A stretch of 64,000 nucleotides of DNA from Haloterrigena alkaliphila (GTDB lineage Archaea; Halobacteriota; Halobacteria; Halobacteriales; Natrialbaceae), in assembly GCF_017352155.2 (NCBI RefSeq), contig NZ_CP071462.1, forward strand, positions 2,356,001 through 2,420,000, in the 5' to 3' direction. Made by a program: the position numbers and the translations under genes. The notes beneath the pieces are model-generated. The model did not search any database, had not been told where the DNA came from, and saw only the letters and a list, made by a program, of their open reading frames with translations. Positions 18,304 through 26,347 of this stretch are shown here, piece after piece (within the stretch, counting starts at the first letter, position 1; each line of letters starts with the position of its first letter).

Positions 18304-18316
18304 TTCGTGGCACGAA
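18304..18316. promoter_or_regulatory. Perfect palindrome between TATA box and predicted start site (candidate operator)
   Basis: TTCGTGGCACGAA is a 13-base palindrome with 6-base arms around a central G. It lies just downstream, on the minus strand, of the TATA-like box at 18324-18330 and upstream of the expected start site near 18300. A bound protein there would block transcription of the gene at 17567, perhaps its own product. The function is inferred from position only. Confidence 0.4.
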
Positions 18317-18323
18317 CGCCACC

Positions 18324-18330
18324 TATATAA
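18324..18330 (-). promoter_or_regulatory. TATA-like box of the winged-helix membrane regulator gene
   Basis: On the minus strand the sequence reads TTATATA. Initiation about 27 nt downstream falls near 18300, leaving a leader of about 105 nt before the GTG. That agrees with the strong Shine-Dalgarno sequence seen at this gene, unlike its leaderless neighbours. Confidence 0.5.
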
Positions 18331-18366
18331 TTCTCTTGACGCGGGGTCGGCAATTTGGGTCGCGGG

Positions 18367-19587
18367 CTACCCGTTCGCGTCGCCGCCGATCGCCGCGATC
18401 GAGTCGGCGATTTCGCCGGCCAGCCCCGCCTTCGTCCCCTCGTAGCGGGCGGCGTCCTCGGCGTGAACGAGCAGCGCCGTCGTCCGATCGGCACCCATCA
18501 CGCTCGCGTCGTTGGCGACGACGAAGGCCAGCCCCGCGCGCTCGAGCGCGGTCCGGGCCTGCTCGATCATCGCCCGCTCGTCGCCCGAGGTCTCGGTCTT
18601 GAAGCCGACGATCGGCAGCTCCGGTCGCTCCTCGCGGATCGTATCGATGAGTTTCGGCGTCGGCTCGAGCGCCAGCGAGAGCTCCTGACCCGAGCGGATC
18701 TTCTCGTCGCTGCCCTCGACGGTGTAGTCGCCGATGGCGGCCGCCGAGACCAGCGCGTCGGCGTCGGCGCAGGCCTCGCGGGTCGCCTCGAGCATCTCGC
18801 TCGCGCTCTCGACGTTCCGAACGGTCGCGTAGGGGAGGTTGCCGTCGCCGTCGATCTCGAGCGAATCTCCGGTCCCGGTTATCGGTCGCGGGCCGACGAC
18901 GCCGTGGACCAGCGTGACGTCGGCGCCCCGGACGTAGCAGGCCCGCGCGACGGCCCGCCCCATTTTCCCCGACGACCGGTTAGTGATCACACGGACCGGG
19001 TCGATCGCCTCGGCCGTCGCGCCGCTGGTGACGACCACGCGCTCGCCCTCGAGCGACCGGTCGCCGGCCGCGCGAGCGACGTCGCAGACGATCGCCTCCT
19101 CGCTCGCGATCTTAGCCTTCCCCTCCTCGAGACGCGGGTCGACGAAGTCGACACCCCACTCCGAGACGGTGTCGATGGCCTCGAGGACGCCGGGGTGGTC
19201 GTACATCGGCTCGTGCATCGCGGGCGCGATCACGACGGGCGTGTCGGCCCCGAGCGCGGTCGTTGCACAGGTCGTTACGGGCGTGTCGTCGACCGCGCCG
19301 GCGATCTTGCCGACCGTGTTCGCCGTGGCGGGCGCGATCAGGAAGACGTCGGCCCACCCGTCGTACCCACAGAGGTCGACGTGCTCGACGCTCCCCGTGA
19401 TCTCGGTGACGACGTCGTCGTCGGTCGCGAACTCGACGGCCCAGGGGTGGATGATTCCCTGCGCGCTGTCGGTCATCACTCCGCGCACGTCGGCGCCCTG
19501 GCGCCGCAACTCGTGGGCCAGTTCGACCGTCTTCACGGCCGCGATCGACCCCGTCACCCCGAGCGCGACGTTGACTCCCTCGAGCAT
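18367..19587 (-). CDS. coaBC: Bifunctional phosphopantothenoylcysteine decarboxylase / phosphopantothenate-cysteine ligase
   Basis: 406 residues. The N-terminal flavoprotein half (CoaC, about 1-180) shows 'VALGVTGSIAAVKTVELAHEL', the catalytic-His region 'SVEHVDLCGYDGWADVFLIAPATANTVGK' in pieces, and the 'PAMHEPMYDHP' loop. The CoaB half has 'VVVTSGATAEAIDPVRVITNRSSGKMG', 'AAIGDYTV' and 'KTETS'. The enzyme makes 4'-phosphopantetheine from phosphopantothenate, cysteine and a nucleotide triphosphate, two steps of coenzyme A synthesis. A TATA-like box 27 nt upstream implies a leaderless message. Confidence 0.95.
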   Translation of the reverse strand: MLEGVNVALGVTGSIAAVKTVELAHELRRQGADVRGVMTDSAQGIIHPWAVEFATDDDVVTEITGSVEHVDLCGYDGWADVFLIAPATANTVGKIAGAVDDTPVTTCATTALGADTPVVIAPAMHEPMYDHPGVLEAIDTVSEWGVDFVDPRLEEGKAKIASEEAIVCDVARAAGDRSLEGERVVVTSGATAEAIDPVRVITNRSSGKMGRAVARACYVRGADVTLVHGVVGPRPITGTGDSLEIDGDGNLPYATVRNVESASEMLEATREACADADALVSAAAIGDYTVEGSDEKIRSGQELSLALEPTPKLIDTIREERPELPIVGFKTETSGDERAMIEQARTALERAGLAFVVANDASVMGADRTTALLVHAEDAARYEGTKAGLAGEIADSIAAIGGDANG

Positions 19588-19610
19588 CGTCTGCTATTCT
19601 CTCTCGGAGT

Positions 19611-19618
19611 ATGTTAAG
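19611..19618 (-). promoter_or_regulatory. TATA-like box of coaBC (leaderless promoter)
   Basis: On the minus strand it reads CTTAACAT, centred 27 nt before the coaBC ATG at 19587. The predicted transcription start coincides with the start codon. Confidence 0.5.
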
Positions 19619-19720
19619 CGTAGCGAGGCGTCGTCGGCCGCCGTCTCGATCGAAGCGCACGATCGCGCACCGGCTCCGCGTGGGCCACCGTGTTGGGGTG
19701 GCACACTGTGCCGGGGACCG

Positions 19721-20455
19721 CTATTCGTCTGCACCCAGTTCGACCCGTTCGGAGAGCCACTCGAGGGCCGCGTCGACGGTCTCGGGATCGGTCCCGGTCA
19801 CCTTCAGCCGGTTTCGCCGTTCCGTATCCGGATAGCTGCCGATCGTCACGTCGAAGCGTTCGCGAGCGCCGGCGATCGCGTCGACCACCGACGCCTCCGG
19901 CTGGGGCGTGTAGACCGTCCTCGAGACGGCGTCGCCGCTGAACTCCCCGGCGACCTGCTCGAACAGCGCCTTCAGCTCCGCGGGCACGCCCGGGAACGCG
20001 TACGCGTTCTCGATGACGCACCCGGGACAGAGCCCTTCCGGATTGAGCAGCGGTCGACTCCCGGCGGGCAGCGCCGCCCAGGCGTCGACGTCGAAGTCGA
20101 GTTCCGCGGCCGCGACCGAGTCTGGGTCGATATCCCGGTAGTCGGCGACGGTTTCGAGGACGTCCCGACGGACGGCGTCGTCGACGACGAGTTCCCGTTC
20201 GAACGCGTCCGCGAGGGCGTCGACCGTGACGTCGTCGTGCGTCCCGCCGAGGCCGCCGGTCACGATCACGACGTCGAGGGCGGCCGTCCACTCCCCGATC
20301 GTCGCCGCGATCCGGTCACGGTCGTCCGGGAGCGTGAGGATTCGATCGACGGTCGCGCCGCTGTCGGTCAGGCGCGTCGCGAGCCACCGGGCGTTCGTGT
20401 TCGCGATATCACCGGCGAGCACTTCGTCACCGACGGTGAGAATGCCGACTTCCAT
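19721..20455 (-). CDS. CinA/MoaB-fold molybdopterin-binding-domain protein
   Basis: 244 residues. The domain begins 'MEVGILTVGDEVLAGDIANTNA' and includes 'VVIVTGGLGGTHDDVTVDALA', the signature of the MoaB/MogA/CinA-N fold (MoCF_biosynth). The middle 'NPEGLCPGCVIENAYAFPGVP' is characteristic of the stand-alone archaeal CinA-like branch. The fold binds molybdopterin or acts on damaged nucleotide cofactors. The C-terminal nicotinamide-nucleotide amidase domain of full-length CinA is absent, so the reaction stays open. The next gene upstream on the same strand is a flavoprotein 53 nt away. Confidence 0.85.
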   Translation of the reverse strand: MEVGILTVGDEVLAGDIANTNARWLATRLTDSGATVDRILTLPDDRDRIAATIGEWTAALDVVIVTGGLGGTHDDVTVDALADAFERELVVDDAVRRDVLETVADYRDIDPDSVAAAELDFDVDAWAALPAGSRPLLNPEGLCPGCVIENAYAFPGVPAELKALFEQVAGEFSGDAVSRTVYTPQPEASVVDAIAGARERFDVTIGSYPDTERRNRLKVTGTDPETVDAALEWLSERVELGADE

Positions 20456-20508
20456 CGGCCGAACCGACGCGCGCAGTCGTCAAAAGGGTGCGGGCGCCGC
20501 CGGTCGGC

Positions 20509-21252
20509 TCAGTCCTCGTTGCGCTCGACGCTCGGGTGCATCGTCGGCCGCTCGTCCAGCGGTTCGGCGAACGCCTCGAGCATACGCTCCCGTGCCCGCT
20601 CGTCGCGCTCGCGGCGTTCCGCGTCGTCGATCTCCTCGCAGCCCGGCGGCACCTCGCGGCCACGGCCGGTGAAGTAGCCCTCGGGCGCGACCCAGTCGTG
20701 GTAGAAGTTCGCGTCCGAATCGTGGATTACCGCGAGGCCGACCTTCGCGCCGTGACCGGCCGCGACGATCGCCTGGTGGGGCTCCTCGGCGAGTCGGCCG
20801 GCAGCGTAGACGCCGTCGACCGCCGTGCGGCCGCCCTCGTCGGTATCGACGAAGTGCTTGCTCCCGCGCTTGATTCGGCCCACGTCGAGCGGAACGAGGT
20901 ACTCGCTGTCGGACCACGAGGCGGCGATCACTCGCCGCGCCTCGAGCGGCTCGCCGCCCTCGGTCTCGAGGACGAACCCCTGCTCCAGGTCCGTTTCGTC
21001 TACCGGTTCGACGTGAGTCACGCGCCCGAGTTCGAACTCGGCGCCGGCGTTGCTGGCCTGTTCGCGGGTCAGTTGCAGGTAGCGCCGGGCGTCGACGCCG
21101 TCCGGGAAGCCGGGATAGTTCTCGAGGCTGGCGTTGCGAGCGAGGATCGACTCCCCGCCGTCAATGACGATGGTATCCAGACCCGCGCGGGCGGTGAAGA
21201 TCGAAGCGGCGAGGCCGGCGACACCCCCGCCGACGACGCAGACGTTTCTCAT
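20509..21252 (-). CDS. NAD(P)/FAD-dependent oxidoreductase, thioredoxin-reductase-like
   Basis: 247 residues from the ATG of 'MRNVCVVGGGVAGLAASIFTARAG', which gives a proper N-terminal FAD Rossmann motif (GGGVAG). 'ENYPGFPDGVDARRYLQLTREQA' resembles thioredoxin reductase, and 'VDGVYAAGRLAEEPHQAIVAAGHGAKVG' is the C-terminal FAD-binding signature. The CxxC redox pair and separate NADPH domain of true thioredoxin reductases are not evident, and at 247 residues it is short. The electron donor and acceptor are therefore unknown. Confidence 0.88.
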   Translation of the reverse strand: MRNVCVVGGGVAGLAASIFTARAGLDTIVIDGGESILARNASLENYPGFPDGVDARRYLQLTREQASNAGAEFELGRVTHVEPVDETDLEQGFVLETEGGEPLEARRVIAASWSDSEYLVPLDVGRIKRGSKHFVDTDEGGRTAVDGVYAAGRLAEEPHQAIVAAGHGAKVGLAVIHDSDANFYHDWVAPEGYFTGRGREVPPGCEEIDDAERRERDERARERMLEAFAEPLDERPTMHPSVERNED

Positions 21253-21360
21253 GCGGCGTCCGTTGCCCGCCGCGAGTATAGAAGGTAACCCCGGCGTCAC
21301 ACCGACCGATTGAACGACGAGAATGCCAATCCTTACTTTCGGATCCGTCGTACGGCCGCC

Positions 21361-21885
21361 GTGGACAGAATTCTCCTCAGTACGCTCGCCCACCGCCCGC
21401 CCGAGGAGGTCTTTCCGTACGTGCGGTCGTTCACGGACTACCCGCGGTACACGGAGCACCTCACGGAGGTCCGCGTTCACGGCGACGGCGACGTCGGCTC
21501 CGTCTACGACCTGCAACTGGCGTGGTGGAAGCTCAACTACACCGCCCGCTCGGAGGTGGTCGCCATCGACGCCCCGGAATCGCTCGAGTGGCGACTGGTC
21601 AACGACATCGACGCCCGCGGCCAGTGGCGCGTCGAACCGGAGCCGGAATCGGCGCCCGAGGGCGTCGAGACGGCGAGTCGGATCTACTTCGAGGCGGTCT
21701 ACGACCCCTACTCGGCCGACGAGAACGCCATCTCGTTACCGCGATTCGTCTCGCTGGACTGGGTCGTCGACAAGGTCGAGCCGAAACTGCTGGGAGAGGC
21801 CGAGACCGTCGTCCAGCGACTCGTCGCGGACATCGAGGGTGAACAGCGTCGAGACGTCGAGTTGACGGTCCACGAGATGCCCTAG
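21361..21885 (+). CDS. SRPBCC (COQ10/START-like) polyketide cyclase-type protein
   Basis: 174 residues from a GTG ('VDRILLSTLAHRPPEEVFPYV'); an alternative upstream start at 21310 would add 17 unlikely residues. The 'EEVFPYVRSFTDYPRYTEHLTEVRV' opening and 'YDLQLAWWKLNYTARSEVVAIDAPESLEWRLV' pattern (read in pieces) are typical of the SRPBCC fold, which encloses a hydrophobic ligand such as a quinone or lipid. The ligand is not predictable. Its last four bases overlap the convergent M42 peptidase gene. Confidence 0.85.
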   Translation: MDRILLSTLAHRPPEEVFPYVRSFTDYPRYTEHLTEVRVHGDGDVGSVYDLQLAWWKLNYTARSEVVAIDAPESLEWRLVNDIDARGQWRVEPEPESAPEGVETASRIYFEAVYDPYSADENAISLPRFVSLDWVVDKVEPKLLGEAETVVQRLVADIEGEQRRDVELTVHEMP

Positions 21886-22949
21886 AGCGTGTAATCGTAC
21901 TCGCCGTCCTCGCTCTCGAGGAACGCCTCGAGCAGGTCGATCGTCGCGGCGACGTCGTCGACGTGGGCGGTCTCGGTCGGGGTGTGGAGGTATCGCGTCG
22001 GGATCGAGATCGCACCGACGGGTTTCGCGCCGGCCGACCCCTGGAAGCCGGCGGTATCGGTGCCGCCGGCCGGGAGGATCTCGTGCTGGTAGTCGATCGC
22101 TTCGTCCTCGGCGACGGCCTGTAGCCGTCGGTGGACCTTCGGGGACGTGATGACGCTGCCGTCTTTGAGCTTGATCGCCGCGCCCTCGCCGAGGTCGGTG
22201 ACGTGATCGCCGGCGTCGAAGCCCGGGACGTCGTTGGCGACGGTGACGTCCAGCGCGAGCGCGAGGTCGGGGTCGACGTCGACGCCCAGCGCGTGGGCGC
22301 CGCGCAGGCCGACCTCCTCCTGGACCGTCGCGCAGAGGTGGATCGTCACGTCGGGACCGGTGAGTCGGTCGGCCGCCTCGAGCATCGCGAACAGGCAGAT
22401 CCGGTCGTCGAGGGCCTTGCCGGTGATCGTCTCCCCGACCAGTTCGGTCGTCTGGTCCATCGTCACGAGGTCGCCTGGCGAAACCCGCTCCTCGAGTTCC
22501 TCGGAGGGGAGGCCGACGTCCACGACAACGTCCTCCACTTTCGGGGTCTTCTCGCGTTCCTCCTCGCTGAGGGTGTGGGGCGGCGGCGAGCCGATGACGC
22601 CCGGCAGGTCCCCGTCGTCGGTGTGGATCGTCACGCGCTGGGCCTTGAGGATGCGGGCGTCCCAGCCGCCCAGCGCCTCGAGTTCGACGAAGCCGAACCC
22701 GTCCTCGTCGCCCGTCACGTGGCGGACCATGAAGCCGATCTCGTCCATGTGAGCGGCGACGGCTACGGAAAATTCCGAGTCGCCCTCGAGCGTCCCAACG
22801 ACGTTTCCCATCGCGTCCGTCCGAACGCGGTCGACGCTGTCCTCGAACGCGTCGATCACGAGTTCGCGAACGCGGTCCTCGTAGCCGGGGACGCCGCTCG
22901 TCTCCGTCAGTTCGGTGAGAAACTCCAGATCGAACGGGGCGGATGTCAT
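21882..22949 (-). CDS. M42-family metallopeptidase (glutamyl aminopeptidase/endoglucanase-like)
   Basis: 355 residues from the ATG of 'MTSAPFDLEFLTELTETSGVPGYE'. Metal and catalytic elements are visible: 'VAAHMDEIGFMV' (metal His and Asp), 'ALDDRICLFAMLEA', 'CATVQEEVGLRGA' (catalytic Glu-Glu), 'ALDVTVANDVPG' and the last metal His in 'IPTRYLHTPTE'. M42 enzymes form dodecameric tetrahedral aminopeptidases with two metal ions and finish intracellular peptide breakdown. That fits a cell with several peptide importers, though the gene is not in their operons. Confidence 0.94.
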   Translation of the reverse strand: MTSAPFDLEFLTELTETSGVPGYEDRVRELVIDAFEDSVDRVRTDAMGNVVGTLEGDSEFSVAVAAHMDEIGFMVRHVTGDEDGFGFVELEALGGWDARILKAQRVTIHTDDGDLPGVIGSPPPHTLSEEEREKTPKVEDVVVDVGLPSEELEERVSPGDLVTMDQTTELVGETITGKALDDRICLFAMLEAADRLTGPDVTIHLCATVQEEVGLRGAHALGVDVDPDLALALDVTVANDVPGFDAGDHVTDLGEGAAIKLKDGSVITSPKVHRRLQAVAEDEAIDYQHEILPAGGTDTAGFQGSAGAKPVGAISIPTRYLHTPTETAHVDDVAATIDLLEAFLESEDGEYDYTL

Positions 22950-23062
22950 ACTCGTCCTTGTGGACGGTTTCGTTATAAACTCGCGGGTAGCGGCGCCGTC
23001 CCCGGTACGTCGGCGCGATTCCACCCGGCCTGCCCTGATCCGTTGCCATATTAACCGCGGAG

Positions 23063-23068
23063 TATTAA
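23063..23068 (+). promoter_or_regulatory. TATA-like box of the thiolase/DUF35 operon
   Basis: TATTAA is centred about 29 nt before the thiolase ATG at 23095, predicting a leaderless or nearly leaderless transcript. A second TATTAA lies at 23048-23053. Confidence 0.5.
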
Positions 23069-23094
23069 CGGGCTGAGGCGCTAGACCTGTCTAC

Positions 23095-24267
23095 ATGAGT
23101 AACGTACGTGTCGCAGGCGTCGGCCTGACCCCGTTCGGGAACGCGCCCGAGCGGACCAGCCGGGACCTCTTCGCGGAAGCGAGTATCTCGGCGTTCGAGG
23201 ACAGCGGTGTCTCTCGAGACGACGTCGACGCCCTCCTCTACGGCAACTTCATGGGCGAACTGTCCGAACACCAGGGCCACCACGGACCGCTGATGGCCGA
23301 AGCCGCGGGCGTGCGGGCGCCCGCGACCCGCTACGAGTCCGCCTGCGCCTCGAGCGGAACGGCCGTCCGCGACGCGGTTATGCGCATCCGCAACGGGGAG
23401 GACGACGTCATCCTCGTCGGCGGCGCCGAGCGGATGACCAACCTCGGCACCGCGGGCGCGACGGAAGCCCTCGCCATCGCCGCGGACGACCTCTGGGAGG
23501 TCCGCGCGGGGATGACCTTCCCCGGCGCCTACGCGCTGATGGCCCAGGCCTACTTCGACGAGTACGGCGGCGAACACGAGGATCTGGCCCACATCGCCGT
23601 CAAGAACCACGAGAACGCCCTGAACAACGAGAAGGCCCAGTACCAGAGCGCGATCGAGGTCAGCGACGTCCTCGAGGCGCCGCAGGTCTCCTCGCCGCTG
23701 GGGCTGTACGACTCCTGTCCGATCTCGGACGGCGCCGCCGCCATCGTCCTGACGAGCGAGGAGTACGCCGCCGAGAACGACGTCGACGCCCCCGTCGCGA
23801 TCACGGGTACCGGCCAGGGCGGCGACCGCATGGCCCTGCACGACCGCGAGTACCTCGCGCGCTCGCCCGCCGCCCGCGAGGCCGGCTCGGAGGCCTACGC
23901 CGACGCCGGGGTCGACGCCGCGGACGTCGACTTCGCGGAGGTCCACGACTGCTTCACCATCGCCGAGGTGCTCGCGATCGAATCGCTGGACCTCTTCCCC
24001 GTCGGCGAGGGTATCTCGGCGGCCCGCGACGGGCGGACGACCGCCGACGGCGAGACGCCGATCAACCTCTCGGGCGGCCTGAAGGCGAAGGGCCACCCGG
24101 TCGGCGCGACCGGCGCGTCCCAGATCGCCGAGGTCGCCACGCTGCTCTCCGGCGACCACCCGAACAGCGCGTTCGTCGAGGACGCGTCGACCGCGGTCGC
24201 CCACAACGCCGGTGGTACCGTCGCCAGTGCGACCGTCCACGTCTTAGAGGAGGTGAGCGACCGATGA
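23095..24267 (+). CDS. Thiolase-family protein (acetyl-CoA C-acetyltransferase / SCP2-type thiolase)
   Basis: 390 residues. The nucleophile region is 'YESACASSGTAVRDA' (Cys near 83). The C-terminal half has 'FAEVHDCFTIAEVLAIE' and 'NLSGGLKAKGHPVGATGASQ', carrying the catalytic His. The pattern is that of SCP-x/archaeal thiolases rather than FadA. The next gene, overlapping by four bases, encodes a DUF35 zinc-ribbon/OB-fold protein. In archaea this pair is known to work with HMG-CoA synthase in the mevalonate route. It could equally serve as the last step of beta-oxidation, whose other enzymes lie at 41-49 kb. Confidence 0.92.
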   Translation: MSNVRVAGVGLTPFGNAPERTSRDLFAEASISAFEDSGVSRDDVDALLYGNFMGELSEHQGHHGPLMAEAAGVRAPATRYESACASSGTAVRDAVMRIRNGEDDVILVGGAERMTNLGTAGATEALAIAADDLWEVRAGMTFPGAYALMAQAYFDEYGGEHEDLAHIAVKNHENALNNEKAQYQSAIEVSDVLEAPQVSSPLGLYDSCPISDGAAAIVLTSEEYAAENDVDAPVAITGTGQGGDRMALHDREYLARSPAAREAGSEAYADAGVDAADVDFAEVHDCFTIAEVLAIESLDLFPVGEGISAARDGRTTADGETPINLSGGLKAKGHPVGATGASQIAEVATLLSGDHPNSAFVEDASTAVAHNAGGTVASATVHVLEEVSDR

Positions 24268-24659
24268 GCGAGAACGAATCCGAGACGCGAGACGCCGGCT
24301 TCGACGAGTGGCTCGACGCCGCCGAGGAGGACGCGGCGTACTACCTCGAGTGCCCGAACGGCCACGGTTCCCTGCCGCCGCGTCGCGTCTGTCCGGACTG
24401 CGGCGCGACCCATCTCGAGGAGGCCCAGTTGCCGGAGACGGGCGAAATCCAGACGTTCACCGTCACGCACGTTCCGACGCCGGCGTTCGAGGAGGACGCG
24501 CCGTACGCGACGGCCGTCGCCGACTTCGGCCCCGTTCGAATCACGGGGCAGGTCGTCGGCATCGAACTCGAAACGATCGAGAACGGCCTCGAGGTCGAAC
24601 TCGAGGTCACCGTCTCGGAGACGACGGGCGAACGCGTGCTCGGGTTCAGTTCGGTTTAG
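24264..24659 (+). CDS. DUF35 zinc-ribbon/OB-fold protein, thiolase partner
   Basis: 131 residues. The N-terminal ribbon has 'ECPNGH' and 'CPDCGATHLEE', four possible zinc ligands (three Cys plus His). The rest is an OB fold with 'ADFGPVRITGQVVG'. Known archaeal DUF35 proteins bridge thiolase and HMG-CoA synthase and channel acetoacetyl-CoA. The ATGA overlap with the thiolase stop supports equal expression and complex formation. Confidence 0.92.
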   Translation: MSENESETRDAGFDEWLDAAEEDAAYYLECPNGHGSLPPRRVCPDCGATHLEEAQLPETGEIQTFTVTHVPTPAFEEDAPYATAVADFGPVRITGQVVGIELETIENGLEVELEVTVSETTGERVLGFSSV

Positions 24660-24777
24660 GCGGTTCCGTCGTTCCGGCAATTCTGACGAATCTAGCGGCT
24701 CCGGTATTCTGACGTTTCCGCCAGTCCCGGTGCTGGCGGCCACCGGTCGGCACCTTACGGGACGGTGGTCGAACGAA

Positions 24778-25068
24778 CTACGGGCTGCCGTCGTGGTGAA
24801 TCACGATGCGGCCGTCGTCGCAGATATCGACTGCGTACGTCTTCTCGGTGACGATCTCGAAGGAAACGACCGTGGTCCCGTCTCCGGTTCCGTCGCCGAC
24901 GAGCGAGTCGAGCGCGGTCGGATCGACGTAATCGTGCAAGACGAACCCGCCTTCGGTGGGTAACTCGGTCGGATCGACGTTCTCGATCGCACAGATCGAT
25001 TCGACGAGGGCGATGCTCGCCGGATTCTCGCGCCCGTACTCGCGCTCGAGGACGTGTGATAATTGCAT
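24778..25068 (-). CDS. HalOD1-domain protein
   Basis: 96 residues matching the haloarchaeal output domain HalOD1: 'ESICAIENVDPTEL', 'LHDYVDPTALDSLV' and 'VSFEIVTEKTYAVDICDDGRIVI' read as its usual blocks. The domain occurs alone or on receiver proteins in haloarchaea, and its biochemical output is unknown. The gene stands alone, with 118 bases to the DUF35 gene. Confidence 0.85.
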   Translation of the reverse strand: MQLSHVLEREYGRENPASIALVESICAIENVDPTELPTEGGFVLHDYVDPTALDSLVGDGTGDGTTVVSFEIVTEKTYAVDICDDGRIVIHHDGSP

Positions 25069-25230
25069 TGGTAGGCTGGAAGTGTCGTTTGTTACCGTTG
25101 AACACGGTACAGGGTTGATACGTTACTCGCGGATCTGACGGAAGATGCCTCTGCACGCACTAGCAAAGGCCAACTGTGTAGGAAGAACAACTATAACAGA
25201 CCGCCGTCACCGCCCTCGTTGCTGTTGGCA

Positions 25231-25266
25231 CACCGACACGATCGCGACCACCGACACGATCGCGAC
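25231..25266. repeat. Perfect 18-bp tandem duplication
   Basis: CACCGACACGATCGCGAC occurs twice head to tail (25231-25248, 25249-25266) in the gap between the hydrolase stop and the HalOD1 gene. Nothing suggests a function; it may be replication slippage. Confidence 0.8.
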
Positions 25267-25303
25267 GGTGGAATCGCGCGCCAGTTCCGGCCGGTGAGCT
25301 GCG

Positions 25304-26248
25304 TCAGTCCCCGACGTTCGCGTCGGCGTGTAACAGCTCCGCGGTCAGGTACTCGAGGAACTTCTCGGGGTGTTCGGCGTGGGGAAGCTGGGTCGCGTAG
25401 TCGATGACGACCAGATCCAGGTCGGCCGTCTCCGCGAGCTCTCGGCCCTCGCGCAGCGGGACGAGTTCGGCGTCGCGACCCCAGACGAGCGTGGTCGGCG
25501 TCTCGAGGGCCGTCAGTTCTGTCTGTAGATCGAAGTCCGGATCGAGCGTGCCGCTGCTGAACGAGGCGGGCGCGTAGCGGGCCCCCGGCTGGTGGGCGCT
25601 TCGCCAGGCGTAGTCGACCGCCTCGTCGTCGATCCGCGAGGACTCGTAGTAGCCGTCGCGGTCGTAGAAGTAGCGGATCGACGGCTTGCTCGCCAGCAGG
25701 TTGAACAGCGTCGTGCCGACGATCGGCGTCCGAAGGAGGGTCCGTACCCACGGCCGTTCGTCGATCGTCTGGTCGGTCGGACAGATCAACACGAGTTGCT
25801 CGAAGTCGCCCTCGGCGGCGGCTTCGACGGCGAACGAGCCGGTCAGGGAGGAGGCGACGACGATCGGGTCGTCGGTGACGTCGGCCGCGAAATCGCGAAC
25901 GAACTCGGCGTAGAGGGTCGCCGAGTAGACCAGCGGCGGTCGCTCGGAGCGACCGAAGCCGGGGAGATCGACCGCGAACACGCGGTACTCTTCGGCGAGG
26001 CGCTCGACGAGCGATTCGAACTCGTGGCTGCTCGCACCGGCGTGAATCCCGTGCAGCAAGAGCATGTCGGGATCGTTCGGATCCCCCGCGACCGTGTAGG
26101 CCGTCTCGATGCCGCGCCAGCGGTAGGTCCGCTCGATTCCGACGAGCGGGTTCTCGAGGTCGCCCGCGCGCTTTTTGAGGAGGCGATTGCCGAGCACGGC
26201 TGCACCGACGGTTCCGACCGCTGCACCGAGGACTGTTCGGGCTTTCAT
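25304..26248 (-). CDS. Alpha/beta-hydrolase fold protein with unusual nucleophile elbow
   Basis: 314 residues. A short hydrophobic N-terminus ('VLGAAVGTVGAAVLGNRLL') may anchor it to the membrane. The oxyanion-hole 'LLLHGIHAG', 'VFAVDLPGFGRSERP', acid-loop 'LVWGRDAELVPL' and catalytic-His 'LPHAEHPEKFLEYL' are standard. The nucleophile elbow reads A-S-S-L-T instead of G-x-S-x-G. The central Ser is kept, so activity is plausible. The substrate is unknown. Confidence 0.88.
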   Translation of the reverse strand: MKARTVLGAAVGTVGAAVLGNRLLKKRAGDLENPLVGIERTYRWRGIETAYTVAGDPNDPDMLLLHGIHAGASSHEFESLVERLAEEYRVFAVDLPGFGRSERPPLVYSATLYAEFVRDFAADVTDDPIVVASSLTGSFAVEAAAEGDFEQLVLICPTDQTIDERPWVRTLLRTPIVGTTLFNLLASKPSIRYFYDRDGYYESSRIDDEAVDYAWRSAHQPGARYAPASFSSGTLDPDFDLQTELTALETPTTLVWGRDAELVPLREGRELAETADLDLVVIDYATQLPHAEHPEKFLEYLTAELLHADANVGD

Positions 26249-26347
26249 GGACGGGCGTACGGTGGCGACGGCCTTAGGCGTGCGGTTGCCGTTCAGGATC
26301 TGCCCGCAGCGCAGCGACCCGCGTTCGCCGCCCCGGTCTCGAGACTG

